From positions 1,124,382-1,188,381 of the forward strand of contig MU006228.1 of the NCBI GenBank assembly GCA_010093685.1: DNA of 64,000 nucleotides, in the 5' to 3' direction. Position 1 is the stretch's first letter; the number at the start of each line of letters is the position of its first letter. Source of the DNA: Ophiobolus disseminans (taxonomy: Eukaryota; Ascomycota; Dothideomycetes; Pleosporales; Phaeosphaeriaceae). A program made the position numbers and the translations under genes. Below, one piece after another: positions 1-10,677 of this stretch. The notes under the pieces are model-generated. The model was not told the DNA's origin. It saw only the letters and a program-made list of their open reading frames with translations, and did not search any database.

Positions 1-122
1 AACTCTAAAAAATCTCATAGTTATAGCTATTGTACGTGGCTCAATAGCCTCATATTGAGGTGTCAATTTTGGTGTTCGGGGTGGTCGCCACGCGGGGCGG
101 ATCGCCACGGGGTGAACCTCGG
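1..122. mobile_element. Terminal fragment of a pogo/Fot-like DNA transposon
   Basis: The first 122 bases look like one end of a transposon that continues beyond the left edge. Positions 25-53 match, on the opposite strand, positions 33151-33179 exactly (29 nt), which is sub-terminal sequence of the pogo-like element at 33.1 kb. The outer end reads CCTCGG followed by TA (123-124), the same outermost bases as that element's terminal repeat; further in, the repeat differs, so this is a diverged subfamily. No coding sequence of the element lies inside the window. Confidence 0.7.
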
Positions 123-124
123 TA

Positions 125-1074
125 GTGCCCCTACCATGGCCACTCCAGCGTCCCACCCTTCCATCCCATGCATACGACTAACCAGCTCATTGCGTGCCAC
201 TGCAATTTAATACTGGTCCTGATTAACCTTTCTGTGTTTGCGCATGTGTTTCACATGTATCTTTAACGATTTTCAGTGCCATTTAGTTTCTGTCACCTAG
301 CAACAAAGAACTGTCTTAAAACCACGACCAAACTTCCTCCTCTGCCTGCCATGCAGGTGATGACCGGTACCAGTGTTTCTCGACTCCCTCAGTTTATATC
401 TCACCGCTCTCAATATCTCTGGATAAAGTGGCATCCCATGCCTCCGTAGGACAACGTCCGCCACTTTCAAGGTTCCCTTTTCTCGTCCATGTCCTCCTCA
501 CTCCTTAGCACGCCACGATTGGCGCTCTCGATTGATCTCTGGATCTTCCGCCTGGTACAGGCATCACTCTTGCGTCTTCAGCATCGATCTCCATAACGAC
601 TGCGTCGGTATAGTCCCGAGGTCGTTACACAGGAAGGCTTGCCTGCGTCCTAGCTCCACATCTCCGACGGATAGTTAACCCATCGATGTTGTTCCGAAGG
701 CACTTTGTGTTTACAAGACCATCACACAGCAAGTCACCTGTGCATTGGCAGAGATAGAGGTACCAGCGGCCTTCCCCCCACCCGTGGAGTCTTTCGATAA
801 GAGTTATATCCTGGAACCTCGGACTGTTTCGAACGGATATCGGTCAGCAATAGCCGTCTCGCGCTGTTGTAATCTACGCGTCGATCTTCCTCCGCTTTCG
901 TTAGAATGCGCGCTCACTTGACGTGATTAGTACATCCCGGCTAGATAGATGCTTTCTATCGGTTCGCGCTTCCAGCTTACTCTGGTTCGATGATGTCAAC
1001 CTGGATGTGGCGCGGTGCTGTCGGGTATTCTGGCATCGGTTTCCGCTGCGCCCATCGTCAGAATGTAGCCCTCG
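125..1074. other. Intergenic, nothing recognised
   Basis: No convincing coding region, RNA gene or repeat was seen between the transposon end and the broken minus-strand gene. Confidence 0.5.
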
Positions 1075-2713
1075 CTAAGAGTCTTCCCTAGATGCTGCTA
1101 GTGAGACCATGAGGGCGGATGAAGAAGTTTGTACCTCCCTCGCCGGTCTTGTGTCATCAAGGAGTCCTACAGTCGCGCGGGTTTTGTTTGAGTTGGTAAG
1201 AAAATGGCCATTACGGCATGAACCTCGATCCACTCCAGCGGCATCATCTCGATCGAACTGCTGTTCAAGCGCTTTCTTTTCGAGCTCAGATTCCTCTTCG
1301 CCAGCAGGTGGCATGTCGGGCTCTGCCTCTCTGGTAATCTCAGATGCCCAGATCTCTACACTCCTTCGGTCTAAGTTTGCAACGAGCACTTCGTCTAGCT
1401 AATCTATATCATACGGTGTGTACGGCTCGTCATCTTTCCCAGGCATATCCGCCATCATTCCTGCCAGAGCTGCTTCGTTAAAGACTGCTTTCAGAACAAC
1501 CTCGGCATTCCGGACTGCTTCAATGACCTGGCTCCAGCCTCTCAGCCATTCTCCGGTGAACTCTTCACGGATGTCGACACTGCACTTACCTGATCGTCGA
1601 CAAGTATATTCGTTGAGGCGTCGATTATACGTAACACGATATTCTTCGTGCACTTCTCGGGCCTTCGAAAGAGCACCGCGAGCAGTACACATGCGCAACA
1701 TAAGCTGGGCATCTTTGGCATTGTCTTCTTCCACCGGCACCCGTATGTTGTTTGTTGTCGTCGGCGCAGCCAGGGTTGCTACTGCGATCTTGTCTGTCCT
1801 GTTTCTCTCGTACTTTTCGAATCCGTCGTCGATGTCAGCGTTGCCATCAACGTCGCCGCGACCGTTCAAGTGCTTGTAGTTGACGAGGATCTTATTTTGA
1901 AGGCCTTCAACCCTTTCGACCACATTTAGCCATGTTTGCCTGGCTGTCCTCAGCTGCTCCAACCAGTTCTCTTGTTCCACTAACAAGCTGGAGGTGTACC
2001 TCCTCGGCTTGCTCGATTTCAGAAGCCCGGCGAAGCCCCTCCTCCTTTCCTTCACTTAGGGGTTGCCTATTTTCTATGTCGTCAAGTAACTCCTGCAGCC
2101 GTTCCTCGCTGAGTTCGTGGTGCACCACAATGTTACGGTCTTGAGCTATAATCCGATCAAGTTCTTGGCCCACCAAGCTTTTCACTAATTTGTGATGGCG
2201 ACTAGCCTCCAGTTGAAGCCGAGCTTGTACTGATAGCTCATCGGAGATCATCGTCGCGAGGCCCACACTTTCCTTTGGGTTGGTCTGTGTCGCATTCATT
2301 CTGATCGCTCCTTGGCTGTAGGGGCTTTGGTTGTTCGAAGGATCCTTTGATATCCGAAGAAAACACATTCCTGCCTCCCGCTTTTCCACATGTGTGGTCT
2401 CAGTTTCCGGCGTCCTGTTACCTCTTTCATTAATGTCGTTAATGTCTTCCAACGCCTGTGATTCGACCTTCTTCGGCCCCTCCCAGTCCTTCTCGACGGA
2501 GGATGAAGATACTGGACACGGCAACCCGGAGTCGGCAGTGGCTTCGGAAAGTGGTGCTGATGTTCTCGGTTCGACTTTCCGCGGTAGTGTTGGTGGCGAG
2601 GAAGCGGGGAGAGGAGGACACTCGCTGTATGAGGTCGTCGTTGTTGCTGTCAGGGCTCCAGTGCGCCGACGGGTGCATTCTGATGGTTGGCAGGCGGGCA
2701 AGTCTTGTGCCAT
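1075..2713 (-). pseudogene. Broken gene for a coiled-coil-like protein of unknown function
   Basis: Read on the minus strand from an ATG at 2713, this encodes a Ser/Thr/Pro-rich N-terminus followed by a helical, charged region with coiled-coil character. The plausible protein changes reading frame near 1980. The second frame runs to an in-frame TAG at 1399-1401, and beyond it open sequence continues in the same frame to 1075. The frame change could be a small unrecognised intron (a GTTAGT...ACAG stretch of about 41 nt fits loosely) or a real frameshift. The TAG could be the true end, with the remaining about 105 codons as chance open sequence. I do not recognise the family. With two interruptions, decay is the more likely reading. 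Confidence 0.45.
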
Positions 2714-4141
2714 CGAAAAGAAAGGTCTACAACTCTAATGCTGATACAGGCATCCCATAATGTTACGACCTCTTGCCCACTCTTTTCCCCTTTCATAAAC
2801 AGTTCTGACCCGCACGGCCATGACGTGTTCCTTCCGGGACCGTCGCCAGCATCCTAGCTATCACTTCTGCCGGATGAGACCTTGCAAATAAAGCTGTCCA
2901 AAAGCTCAACTTAGACCAGGTCGATCATACACCGGCCGTAGCTGTGGGATAATAACGCGGAAAGAGAGAACATCCGAAATCGCGAGATGCGTCGATTTAT
3001 GTAGGTATTAGAGTGCCAAAGAAGTCCAGTAGTCGAGGCTGAACCACCAGAAAGCAGGCGGGATTCATCGTCGCTGCTAATGAACAAAACTGGGTAGGGT
3101 TGTGGAAGTACATGAGAAGCGTTGCGGTAGACCAATCTTCGAAGCGATGGGAAGAGCGCATGATGATTGTGAATTTTCGGATGACAGGGTGAGAAAGGGA
3201 TGCATTGCACGCTTTCTACTAACCCGGCTGGCAAAGAAGAGGCTCACACTTTCGTGTGGTCCAAGCATAACAAAGTCGGTGTGCTTGAACTGTGATTAAC
3301 GGCTCACAGACGAAATAATGCATCCACGTGTGCAATTGAGTCTTCTTTCGTGCATTGGATGATTGTCACACTACCACTCCACCTTCGGCCGCTTGCGTCC
3401 AGCTGCACTCGTAATAACTCGTTTGGCGTAACGCATGCTGTGATTATCAATTTGCCTGATTTTCGGCATCTTTTCTGGGTGTGTCACATCTTTTCTTCGC
3501 GGTCTGTTGAGCAAGACGACATGTCGTGCATCGAGGTGAGAGAAGACATCACGGGTAGCGGAAGATTGCCCGTGTCTGCAAATGCACATGGTCCGGGCGT
3601 CGGAAGCGACTCTAGAATTTCTACCCCACATTTTGCTGCATCCAGCTTCACTCCGCGCGGAGGACCAACGCACAACTCCACTGGTGTGATCCGATATATC
3701 GATTCTATTTGTGAAAATCGCATGACGCATGTCACCTGTAACTTCCGAGGTGCTCCGAGGGTCACCACAGCCAGCAGTCGACGATGATTTTCGCCAGCGT
3801 CGCGAACACCATTTGCTTGCGCTGGAGGGGCTGAACTCCCCAGCCGTCTCATGTCGGAACAGACGCCTCGTTAGCACGACCAAGCTTGTCAGAATGACTT
3901 CGGCAAAAATTCTGGTCCTGCATGGCGCTCGGCAGATCGCCGCTCAACAGCTCTTGGCACGGGAAAGTACGAGCCTCATCCACGTCATCAGGGTTGGCAT
4001 GCAGGAAGCAATGATGCGCAGGGGCAAATAATCTATTTTAAAACCTGTGCTTTATGTCAAATTTTCCGCATTCCACATCTTCAAACCCAGGACTTACATC
4101 AATACTTTGTTGTAATCCTTATTCTTTAATATCAGTCCATC
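2714..4141. other. Intergenic; possible LTR edge at 2761, otherwise nothing
   Basis: The sequence from 2761 begins TGTTACGACC, which resembles the start of fungal LTRs, but no second boundary or target duplication could be found. Open frames on both strands at 2900-4030 lack recognisable domains and overlap each other, so none is called. Confidence 0.4.
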
Positions 4142-5127
4142 ATGTTCGCGAAAGCAGCTTCTATCCTCGCCCTGGCGACTACCGCTGTCGCGCAAAGCAA
4201 AGGTTTCAATTACGGCTCAACAAACGCTGATGGCTCATGCCGCGGCTACGACGACTTCGTACGCTTCTTCAATGAGGCGAAGAGCCTCCCTGGAGCATCA
4301 GGCTTCAACACCGCGCGCCTTTACACCTCGATCCAGTGTGGCTCCGCAGCCGACCCCATCTCTGCCTTCCGCGCGGCCATCGACACAGACACAAACCTCC
4401 TCGTAGGCCTCTGGGCCAGCGCTGGGCGTGGCGTGTACGAGAACGAACTCAATGCGTTGATCCGTGGTGCGAATGAGCTGGGCACTGCTTTCACAGACAA
4501 AATCATTGGCATCAGCGTCGGGTCTGAGGACTTGTACCGCAGCAGCCCGCAGGGTGTTGCGAATAACGCTGGTGTTGGAGCCACCGGTTCTGAGATTGAG
4601 GGCTACATTGGCTGGATGCGCGATTGGATTAGGGGCACGTCGCTCGAGAGCAAGCCCATCGGCCATGTTGATACATGGACCGCTTGGATCTTGCCCGAAA
4701 ACCGTGGCGTTGCCAACACCGTCAACTGGCTTGGGCACAACTCGTTCCCGTACTTCGAGACCACCCGACCGAACGCGATCGACCAGGCACGCGAGAACTT
4801 CTACACTGCTGTTGGACAAACTGAGAGTGTTTCGGGAGGAAAGCCTGTCTGGGTTACTGAGACTGGTTGGCCACGAAGTAGGTCTTCCACAGGCTTATCG
4901 CTCAATCATCATCACTAACTTTGTTTCTAGTTGGACCTAATTCTGGTTCTGCTGTCGCATCTCTCGAGAACTCCAAGCGCTACTGGAACGAGGTCGGCTG
5001 CTCGCTCTTCGGCACCCGCAACACTTTCTGGTACACCCTGAAGGACGCCAACTCGGCACAGACCGATCTGTCCTTCGCCCTCACACCACTTGAAAACAAC
5101 ACGCCCTTCTTCGATCTGGCCTGTTAG
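4142..5127 (+). CDS. Secreted GH17 glucan 1,3-beta-glucosidase/transglucosylase (Bgl2-like)
   Basis: Exons 4142-4877 and 4931-5127, with a 53-nt intron whose branch site is CACTAAC, give 310 aa. An 18-residue signal peptide ends near AVAQ. The rest is a single GH17 barrel. The proton donor is in the GSED motif (Glu129), and the nucleophile is in TETGWP (Glu240), three codons before the intron. The protein ends in DLAC with no GPI signal, as in the Bgl2/Bgt1 group of soluble wall enzymes that cut and re-join beta-1,3-glucan. Family membership is clear. Whether it works mainly as a hydrolase or a transferase cannot be read from sequence. It sits just upstream of the small secreted protein trio, but the intergenic spacing suggests separate transcription. 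Confidence 0.93.
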
Positions 5128-6014
5128 ATCGTTTCCGACGGAGAGATACGAACCATTGATGCGCCAAGTGAGGTCAGCGCTTATCCTCGTGTATAACATA
5201 TAATACAAATGCGTTGTTCCCACTTGTTGGGTCCTGCGATATGCTTGTGCTCTTTGCGCACTATCACAGAAGTTTCCCTCATATCATCATCTGTCTACTT
5301 GATACCCTTTTGAGTCTCGCTGCCGTCGATCTATTTTCTTCGCTACCGAACCACGTCGCTCGATCCAGCGGAGCCTTGTCCTTCGGCGCTTATTATACTA
5401 CCAAGAGGTGGTATTACGAAGGCAGCTGAAACCTTCGCAACACTCTGAAATACTTCCCTTTCAAGCTACACGCGACTTTATCATATCCACTAGGGCGTCA
5501 TGACCCCAGTACTGCCAGGCATTTACGGTCTTGCTGCGATCATGGGAATAAGCCTTGGTCGGGGTAAAACCGAGCAAAGAGCAGCGCCAGCACTTTGAGC
5601 TGCGATTGCATCTTCAGCTGGTGGTAAATAATACCATCTACCACTACTTACTTCTGGCTGCATCATGTCGGCTCTCGCACGATGAGTTGGACAAGCACGA
5701 TGTCCACATAATTCTCAAGGACTAGCGACGGCAATGCCCAGTGTAGCGAGAAATGTGAACCACGCGTCAACACACACAACTCCTAGTGTTCGTGTTCACG
5801 GTAAGAACACTCAGCCACACGTAAGGGCGCTGAACTCGGTGTCCCAGGCATCAAGATACTTGGTAGGCGTGAGGCGTATGGACCCGCGTAGGTGACAGAA
5901 AATATATAGCTGACTGTCTGCTCTGCACTGTGATCGCCACCACCATCACTAGTACCAAGTTCCCACCCATCTTCCCACCAACCCGAGCACCAGCCTCCAG
6001 CTCTCACAGCAATC
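5128..6014. other. Intergenic and promoter of the first small secreted protein
   Basis: There is no gene in these about 890 bases. A TATA-like AATATATAG lies at 5901-5909, about 110 nt before the next ATG. Confidence 0.6.
5901..5909 (+). promoter_or_regulatory. TATA-like box of small secreted protein 1
   Basis: AATATATAG lies about 106 nt upstream of the ATG at 6015. The second paralogue has a similar box at a similar distance (7142-7149). Confidence 0.4.
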
Positions 6015-6542
6015 ATGTTCGCAAACATCATCATCACCGTCACACTGGCTCTGGCTGCTGCTACTCCAGCCCTAGCTGTACGTCTAACACTCCAGTAGCT
6101 TTACCCTAATTAACATGTCACACAACAGGACTTGTCGTTTTGTCCAAGCATCTCCACGGTTCCCTCTGGCGGCTGTGTCAATCACTGCAACGTGAAGTTC
6201 AGTGACCGCAACGCCTGCAAAGGCGAAGTCAACTTCATCGGCGCCTGTCACGAACGCGGTCGCAGCGACATCACCTTGCCGGTGCCAACTTGCAGGGGTT
6301 TCGCAGTTCGTTACATTGTGACGGGAGAAAAGGGTGCTGGTACTATCCAGCTCATCAACAAAAGTGGTCCCGGTCGCCCAAAAATTACGTCGCGCAAAGT
6401 CGGAGGCTGCAAACGTACCTCATTGGACGGTGCAGGTGCCGAGAGCATACCATGTTTTCAACAGCATGGCACGTGCTCTGTGGTATGCCCCAGGATTGCG
6501 TCTGAGGATTCTGAAGAGAGCACTGAAGAGGTTGTGGTGTGA
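6015..6542 (+). CDS. Small secreted cysteine-rich protein 1 (tandem family)
   Basis: Exon 1 (6015-6077) encodes a 21-residue signal peptide. A 51-nt intron (6078-6128, branch CTAATTAAC) follows directly, then exon 2 (6129-6542); total 158 aa. The mature part carries the family pattern C-x3-C, a Cys about 9 residues on, another after 9 residues, then single cysteines and a final C-x6-C, plus extra cysteines near both ends. Residues around FIGAC match the second paralogue (FIGRC). The tail is acidic (SEDSEESTEE). No known domain is recognised. The profile is that of a candidate apoplastic effector or wall-associated protein, which is inference from size, signal and cysteines. Start choice is supported by the signal peptide and by the same exon layout in its two neighbours. 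Confidence 0.82.
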
Positions 6543-6589
6543 ATGCGGGACGAGGATGTGAAGCAAAATTGAAGGGGCTGTGAAGTTGA

Positions 6590-6602
6590 GGACACTCATT
6601 TG
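6590..6602 (+). promoter_or_regulatory. Shared 3' motif, copy 1
   Basis: GGACACTCATTTG begins 48 nt after the stop of paralogue 1. The same motif lies 47 nt after the stops of paralogues 2 and 3. It is either a 3'-UTR/processing element or conserved ancestral sequence. Confidence 0.55.
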
Positions 6603-7262
6603 TGTATACTTGTTTCCCAGAACTCGAAGATTTGACGGAAAGAGACTGATAGACAACGGCAATCACTCTGGTCACATTAGCATACGCTCATTTAGCCATC
6701 GCAATATTTGCCATCATGTGAAGCGCGTCCTAGTGCTCAAACAACGTTTTTTTGTGACCGTACATGGCTGAATTCTACAGCACTTTGCGCTAGTGGAGGT
6801 GTGCATTCAGGTATTGAAGCAATATGTTTCTTACCCAGTGCCCCTGCAATGTCCCAACTCGACTCACGGTAGCCTACGAGTCAAGGTCTAATTTGATACT
6901 ATGTCGCGGACCTCCATTATGCCGCGTTGCAGGCAGCGCAACTAAAATAAGAAGAACTCCCGTATGTTGACGAATCCAATAGAAGTTACTCACTTCAGCG
7001 TTGTTTCTTGAGGTTGGAGTTCGACAGTGCACCTGCTTAGGAATATGGGCAGACCCCAGGTGAAACTCGGCGCCCAGGCTGAGAACCAGAGTAGAAACGT
7101 GCATCGGCCTCATTTGAACTCGAGGAAAGAGGGGTACGATAAATATATAATAAATCGCATGCTTTTTAGGTGATCGCTGCAATCGCCTTCCATATCATTC
7201 CTCACTGTAACGACCTTCGAGACTTGACCTATCACATCCGTTCAAGCTCACAGCACTCAACC
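6603..7262. other. Intergenic between small secreted proteins 1 and 2
   Basis: No gene is seen. A TATA-like AATATATA lies at 7142-7149, about 115 nt before the next ATG. Confidence 0.6.
7142..7149 (+). promoter_or_regulatory. TATA-like box of small secreted protein 2
   Basis: AATATATA lies about 115 nt upstream of the ATG at 7263, matching the placement in paralogue 1. Confidence 0.4.
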
Positions 7263-7822
7263 ATGTTTTCAAACGCAATCTTACCTGCTACGCTGGCACT
7301 TGCAGTAAGTCAAATCTTCGGTCCAAACCATGCCTCCAGAGATCATGGCTCTGACAACTTTCCTGTAAGACCTTCGTATCAGCCGTGCCATCAATCACTA
7401 CCTGGTCCGAACCAGGTCAAACTGGTGCCAACGACACGAGTGGATGCACTCAACACTGCTCCGTTCAGCTGAACGGAGAATTTGGCTGCAGTGGACGTGT
7501 GGATTTCATTGGCAGGTGTGCAGAACGACCTATTCGCATTGAAAGTCTTGCGGTCCACGCACCGGGCTGCGCACAACTCAAAGTAGTCTACAGTGTGGAT
7601 GGCAAGCAAGGTCCTGGGTCTGGAAGTCTCTTTGTTGTGAAGGGAAAAGCGCCGTGGGGCAAGAGGTATACTGTTGGGGGTTGCACAAACAAGGTGGGGA
7701 CTGGACGTAATAATTGTTTCAAAGATCAGGGAACATGTCCTGTGGCTGTGAAAGGGAAAAACGGGAACCTCACGTCCGAAGATGCGTTTGACGCTGTTGA
7801 GGATGATGAGACTGATGTGTAG
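7263..7822 (+). CDS. Small secreted cysteine-rich protein 2 (tandem family)
   Basis: Exon 1 (7263-7304), a 65-nt intron (7305-7369, branch CTGAC, acceptor GTAAG) and exon 2 (7370-7822) give 164 aa. The signal peptide is split by the intron, and cleavage is likely after FVSAVP. A nearer acceptor at 7382 would break the frame, so 7369 is preferred. The mature part has the family pattern: C-x3-C, a Cys after 9 residues, FIGRC, two mid cysteines and a final C-x6-C, followed by an acidic tail (DAVEDDETD). It is closest in sequence to paralogue 1. Function is unknown; a secreted effector-like or wall protein is a guess. Confidence 0.82.
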
Positions 7823-7868
7823 TGGCAAGGCGGAGAACGATGGGAGCACACGAGGGGCTTGGATTCCT

Positions 7869-7881
7869 GGACACTCATTTG
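7869..7881 (+). promoter_or_regulatory. Shared 3' motif, copy 2
   Basis: GGACACTCATTTG begins 47 nt after the stop at 7822 and is identical over 13 nt to copy 1. Confidence 0.55.
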
Positions 7882-8467
7882 GATACGACTTTAAGAATCT
7901 CACTTTCGTATTTCACTTACTTCTATATTTAAGTGGGGCGTATGAACCGCATATGGTGTGACGAGATAGCCAGACATGAGGATGAAAAGATCATGCTAGG
8001 TCCCTGGTATGAAGAGAGCACTTCGGCCGTCTCCGATCATGGCATCAGTCCTTCACAAGTCTACTTCATCAATGAATTGAATATGATCCTTTTATGGCGG
8101 ATTGAGAAGTCTTTTCGCCCTGGCCTCCTCTTCGACCCCGGAATGTACTCGCCAATTCCATTACTACGTTGATGAAATGCAACCTTGGTAGAAACGATGC
8201 AACGAGGCGAGAATGGCATAAGCCCGATTCTCGCTCTTACTGCACGATACGAACTCAACAATGAAAAACGATGCATCGTTGGCATGTATGAACATTAGGG
8301 CGTAATTCGGTGCCTCAACGCGGAAATGAGCATGGGGTGTACGTAAACTCGGCGATGCGACCACATGATAAATACCCAGCACCTTTGGCATATAACTTCA
8401 TTCAAACAGTTCTAAACAACTTCAATCATTCTTCAACGTCCCATCAACAGTCCTGAATATAGGCACC
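7882..8467. other. Intergenic between small secreted proteins 2 and 3
   Basis: No gene is supported. A weak ATAAATAC at 8368-8375 could act as the TATA box about 95 nt before the next ATG. Confidence 0.5.
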
Positions 8468-8957
8468 ATGCTCCAAAACACACTCCTCATCATCGCTCTA
8501 GCCATGGCTGTAAGTCGTCTAAAAGCACCCTTCGATTGCGAAATGTTCTAATCTTTCCGCGCTTCAGGGCTTTATCTCCGCCGAACCAGGGCTTCGAACC
8601 ATCGCCCGCATGCCCGGTGCCGCCAACGTACCATGCAAAAAGACTTGCGAGATCTCGCTGAATGGCACACAAGGCTGCAACGGCAAGGTCGTTCTGGAAG
8701 ATGCCTGCTCTCGGCCGGAGCGATGGACTGTTGCTGCTGTTGAGGGATGCAATGGAACGAAAATACGATTCTGGATGGATGATCGCGAAGGGCAGGGAGC
8801 GCTGGCCAGTGGAACATTGGAAATCATGGACGAGAAGGAGCATACCAGGGAGGAGTGGGTAGTGAATCAGTGTAGGGACCGTGTGACTGGGAAGGGCCCG
8901 TTGGGGAACAGGTGCCGTCATCGGGGAGAGACGTGCGACGTTAAAGTGCTGCAGTAA
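8468..8957 (+). CDS. Small secreted cysteine-rich protein 3 (tandem family)
   Basis: Exon 1 (8468-8509), a 58-nt intron (8510-8567) and exon 2 (8568-8957) give 143 aa. Exon 1 has the same length (14 codons) as in paralogue 2, and the signal peptide again spans the intron (cleavage near FISAEP). The mature protein keeps the core pattern: C-x3-C, then Cys residues around NGTQGC and EDAC, two mid cysteines and a final C-x6-C. It lacks the acidic tail of the other two and is more diverged. It has no recognised domain. The retained cysteines and intron phase show common descent with 1 and 2. Confidence 0.8.
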
Positions 8958-9003
8958 AGAGATATGGAGATGGAGGGTAATGGATGAGGGGTTGGGATTT
9001 ATC

Positions 9004-9016
9004 GGACACTCGTTTG
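9004..9016 (+). promoter_or_regulatory. Shared 3' motif, copy 3
   Basis: GGACACTCGTTTG begins 47 nt after the stop at 8957, with one mismatch to copies 1 and 2. Confidence 0.5.
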
Positions 9017-10677
9017 TTTAGACTTCTTCTTGTAGGTGGTATATTGAAAGTAAGCCCCCAATTCATGTGTGCTTCTTGTTTGCACTTAAAACTTGATGAT
9101 TTAACTTCGTGACAGCCTGTACTTCGACTTTCCATGCGGAAGGATTGCGAATACCCAACTTGTCATGAGTCATCAACCAGTGAACATCCTCCTCCATTAT
9201 AAATATAATAAGACCCCGCGGAGTTGCCCACCTCGATGTCTCGGCATCTACGACCGTGGCTACCGCCAATGAGGTGAGGGTCAGGTCGTCGTTTTGCGCA
9301 TCACACGCAGTCCGGATCCTAGCAACGTTGTGGTAGCTGAACGCTCCGCAGAGGTAGATTTTGTAGGTGAGGTTGTAGATATCTGTCCATGTTTATATGG
9401 ACTTGTTTTCGGCCGTGAAAAATAGCAGTGCTGACGCGAGGATTCGGTTGAAGGTGAGACCCGTAAGTGATTGACCGGAACGGTGTAGAGGAGCGAATTT
9501 GAAAACATATTTAAAGTGATTGATCGACTTGAGTCGAGCCTGTTGTTGGATAGGATGTACGGTACAATAAAGAGAGGAGTCGTGATGGTTTAATGTGCGT
9601 GTGAGGAATGCAACACGTCAAATGTCGTGCTCACCTAGGTAGTTGCTGGCTTATCAACCATCACTTGAGCGACGATCTTGTTTCATATTGAACCACCTAC
9701 GAGCCCCGAGTTGCGCGACATCGGCAAAAAGGCAAATGCGTCGAGGAAAAAATGATTTGCGCAATAAATGCGGCATGTGAGGTTACATCGCGGTTATTTA
9801 GACCGCTTCAGAAACGAGAAGATCGGCATGCGAAGATTCGAAGCGTGTGAGCAATTGATTTACCCCGAGTCTTAGGGCAAAGGAAGAATTCTTCCAACTT
9901 GAGATGCGGAAGTAAGCAGAATGTCACGTCAGAGATCGTCCATCTATGTAGCATGTCAGGTACCATACGCCTCATTCTGGGCTGTAAGCGCAGGGACCAC
10001 GTGACGCGACGCACCGCGTGAAATACTGCGAAAGGTGACGGGAGCGTCCAAGCTAAGACCCTCAAAGGAGGCCCCAAGCGGGGCCACGGATCATGCGAAA
10101 TCTCGAAGTAGCTTGTCCCAATTGTTGGAGCGATTGTGATGGTGTTGTGTGCTTGTGTTGCATCGAAACACTTCCATATGTTGTGTGTTTAGGGAGAATT
10201 CTGGCGCTACGCCCAAAAGGGTCAGCGCATCTGAATTTAGCCGAAAGAAAATCCGATCGTCAGCTTGGCCATCCGTCTTCATCACCTCCAGGGCCTGTCA
10301 GCACGATGATCAAACCGCATCTACAAACTGTTGGGTCTCTGAGGGCCCCAAAGTTTATTGTTTTCCCCGCTCCCAGCTGCGCGCTGCTAGACTCCCGATG
10401 ATTGCGCGTCAAGAATGTTTTGCTTCCTTGATGCAGTTTGCGTACGTACGCTCTTGCACTGGTTTAATATTGTGTAGTCAACATCACAACACTGTTTTTC
10501 AAGATTTCGATTGTAACAGGTATGAAATTACGTGGATATTAATTACTATGAAACCGTTGCGCCGCCAATTCCCACCCAAATGCGAAACGCCTCGCAAAAA
10601 CGAGAATGAAACAATCAATACAACAAAACGCTCATTATTTGTCGTCCTGAATCGTGCGTCAAGAGCAGTGATTCTCG
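9017..10677. other. Intergenic, nothing recognised
   Basis: About 1.7 kb without a convincing gene or repeat. Several overlapping open frames on both strands have no domain, no plausible initiation context and no composition typical of coding sequence. Confidence 0.5.

Noticed and set aside
3371..4031. Overlapping open frames on both strands
   Set aside because: No domains, conflicting frames and no intron structure; not supported as genes.
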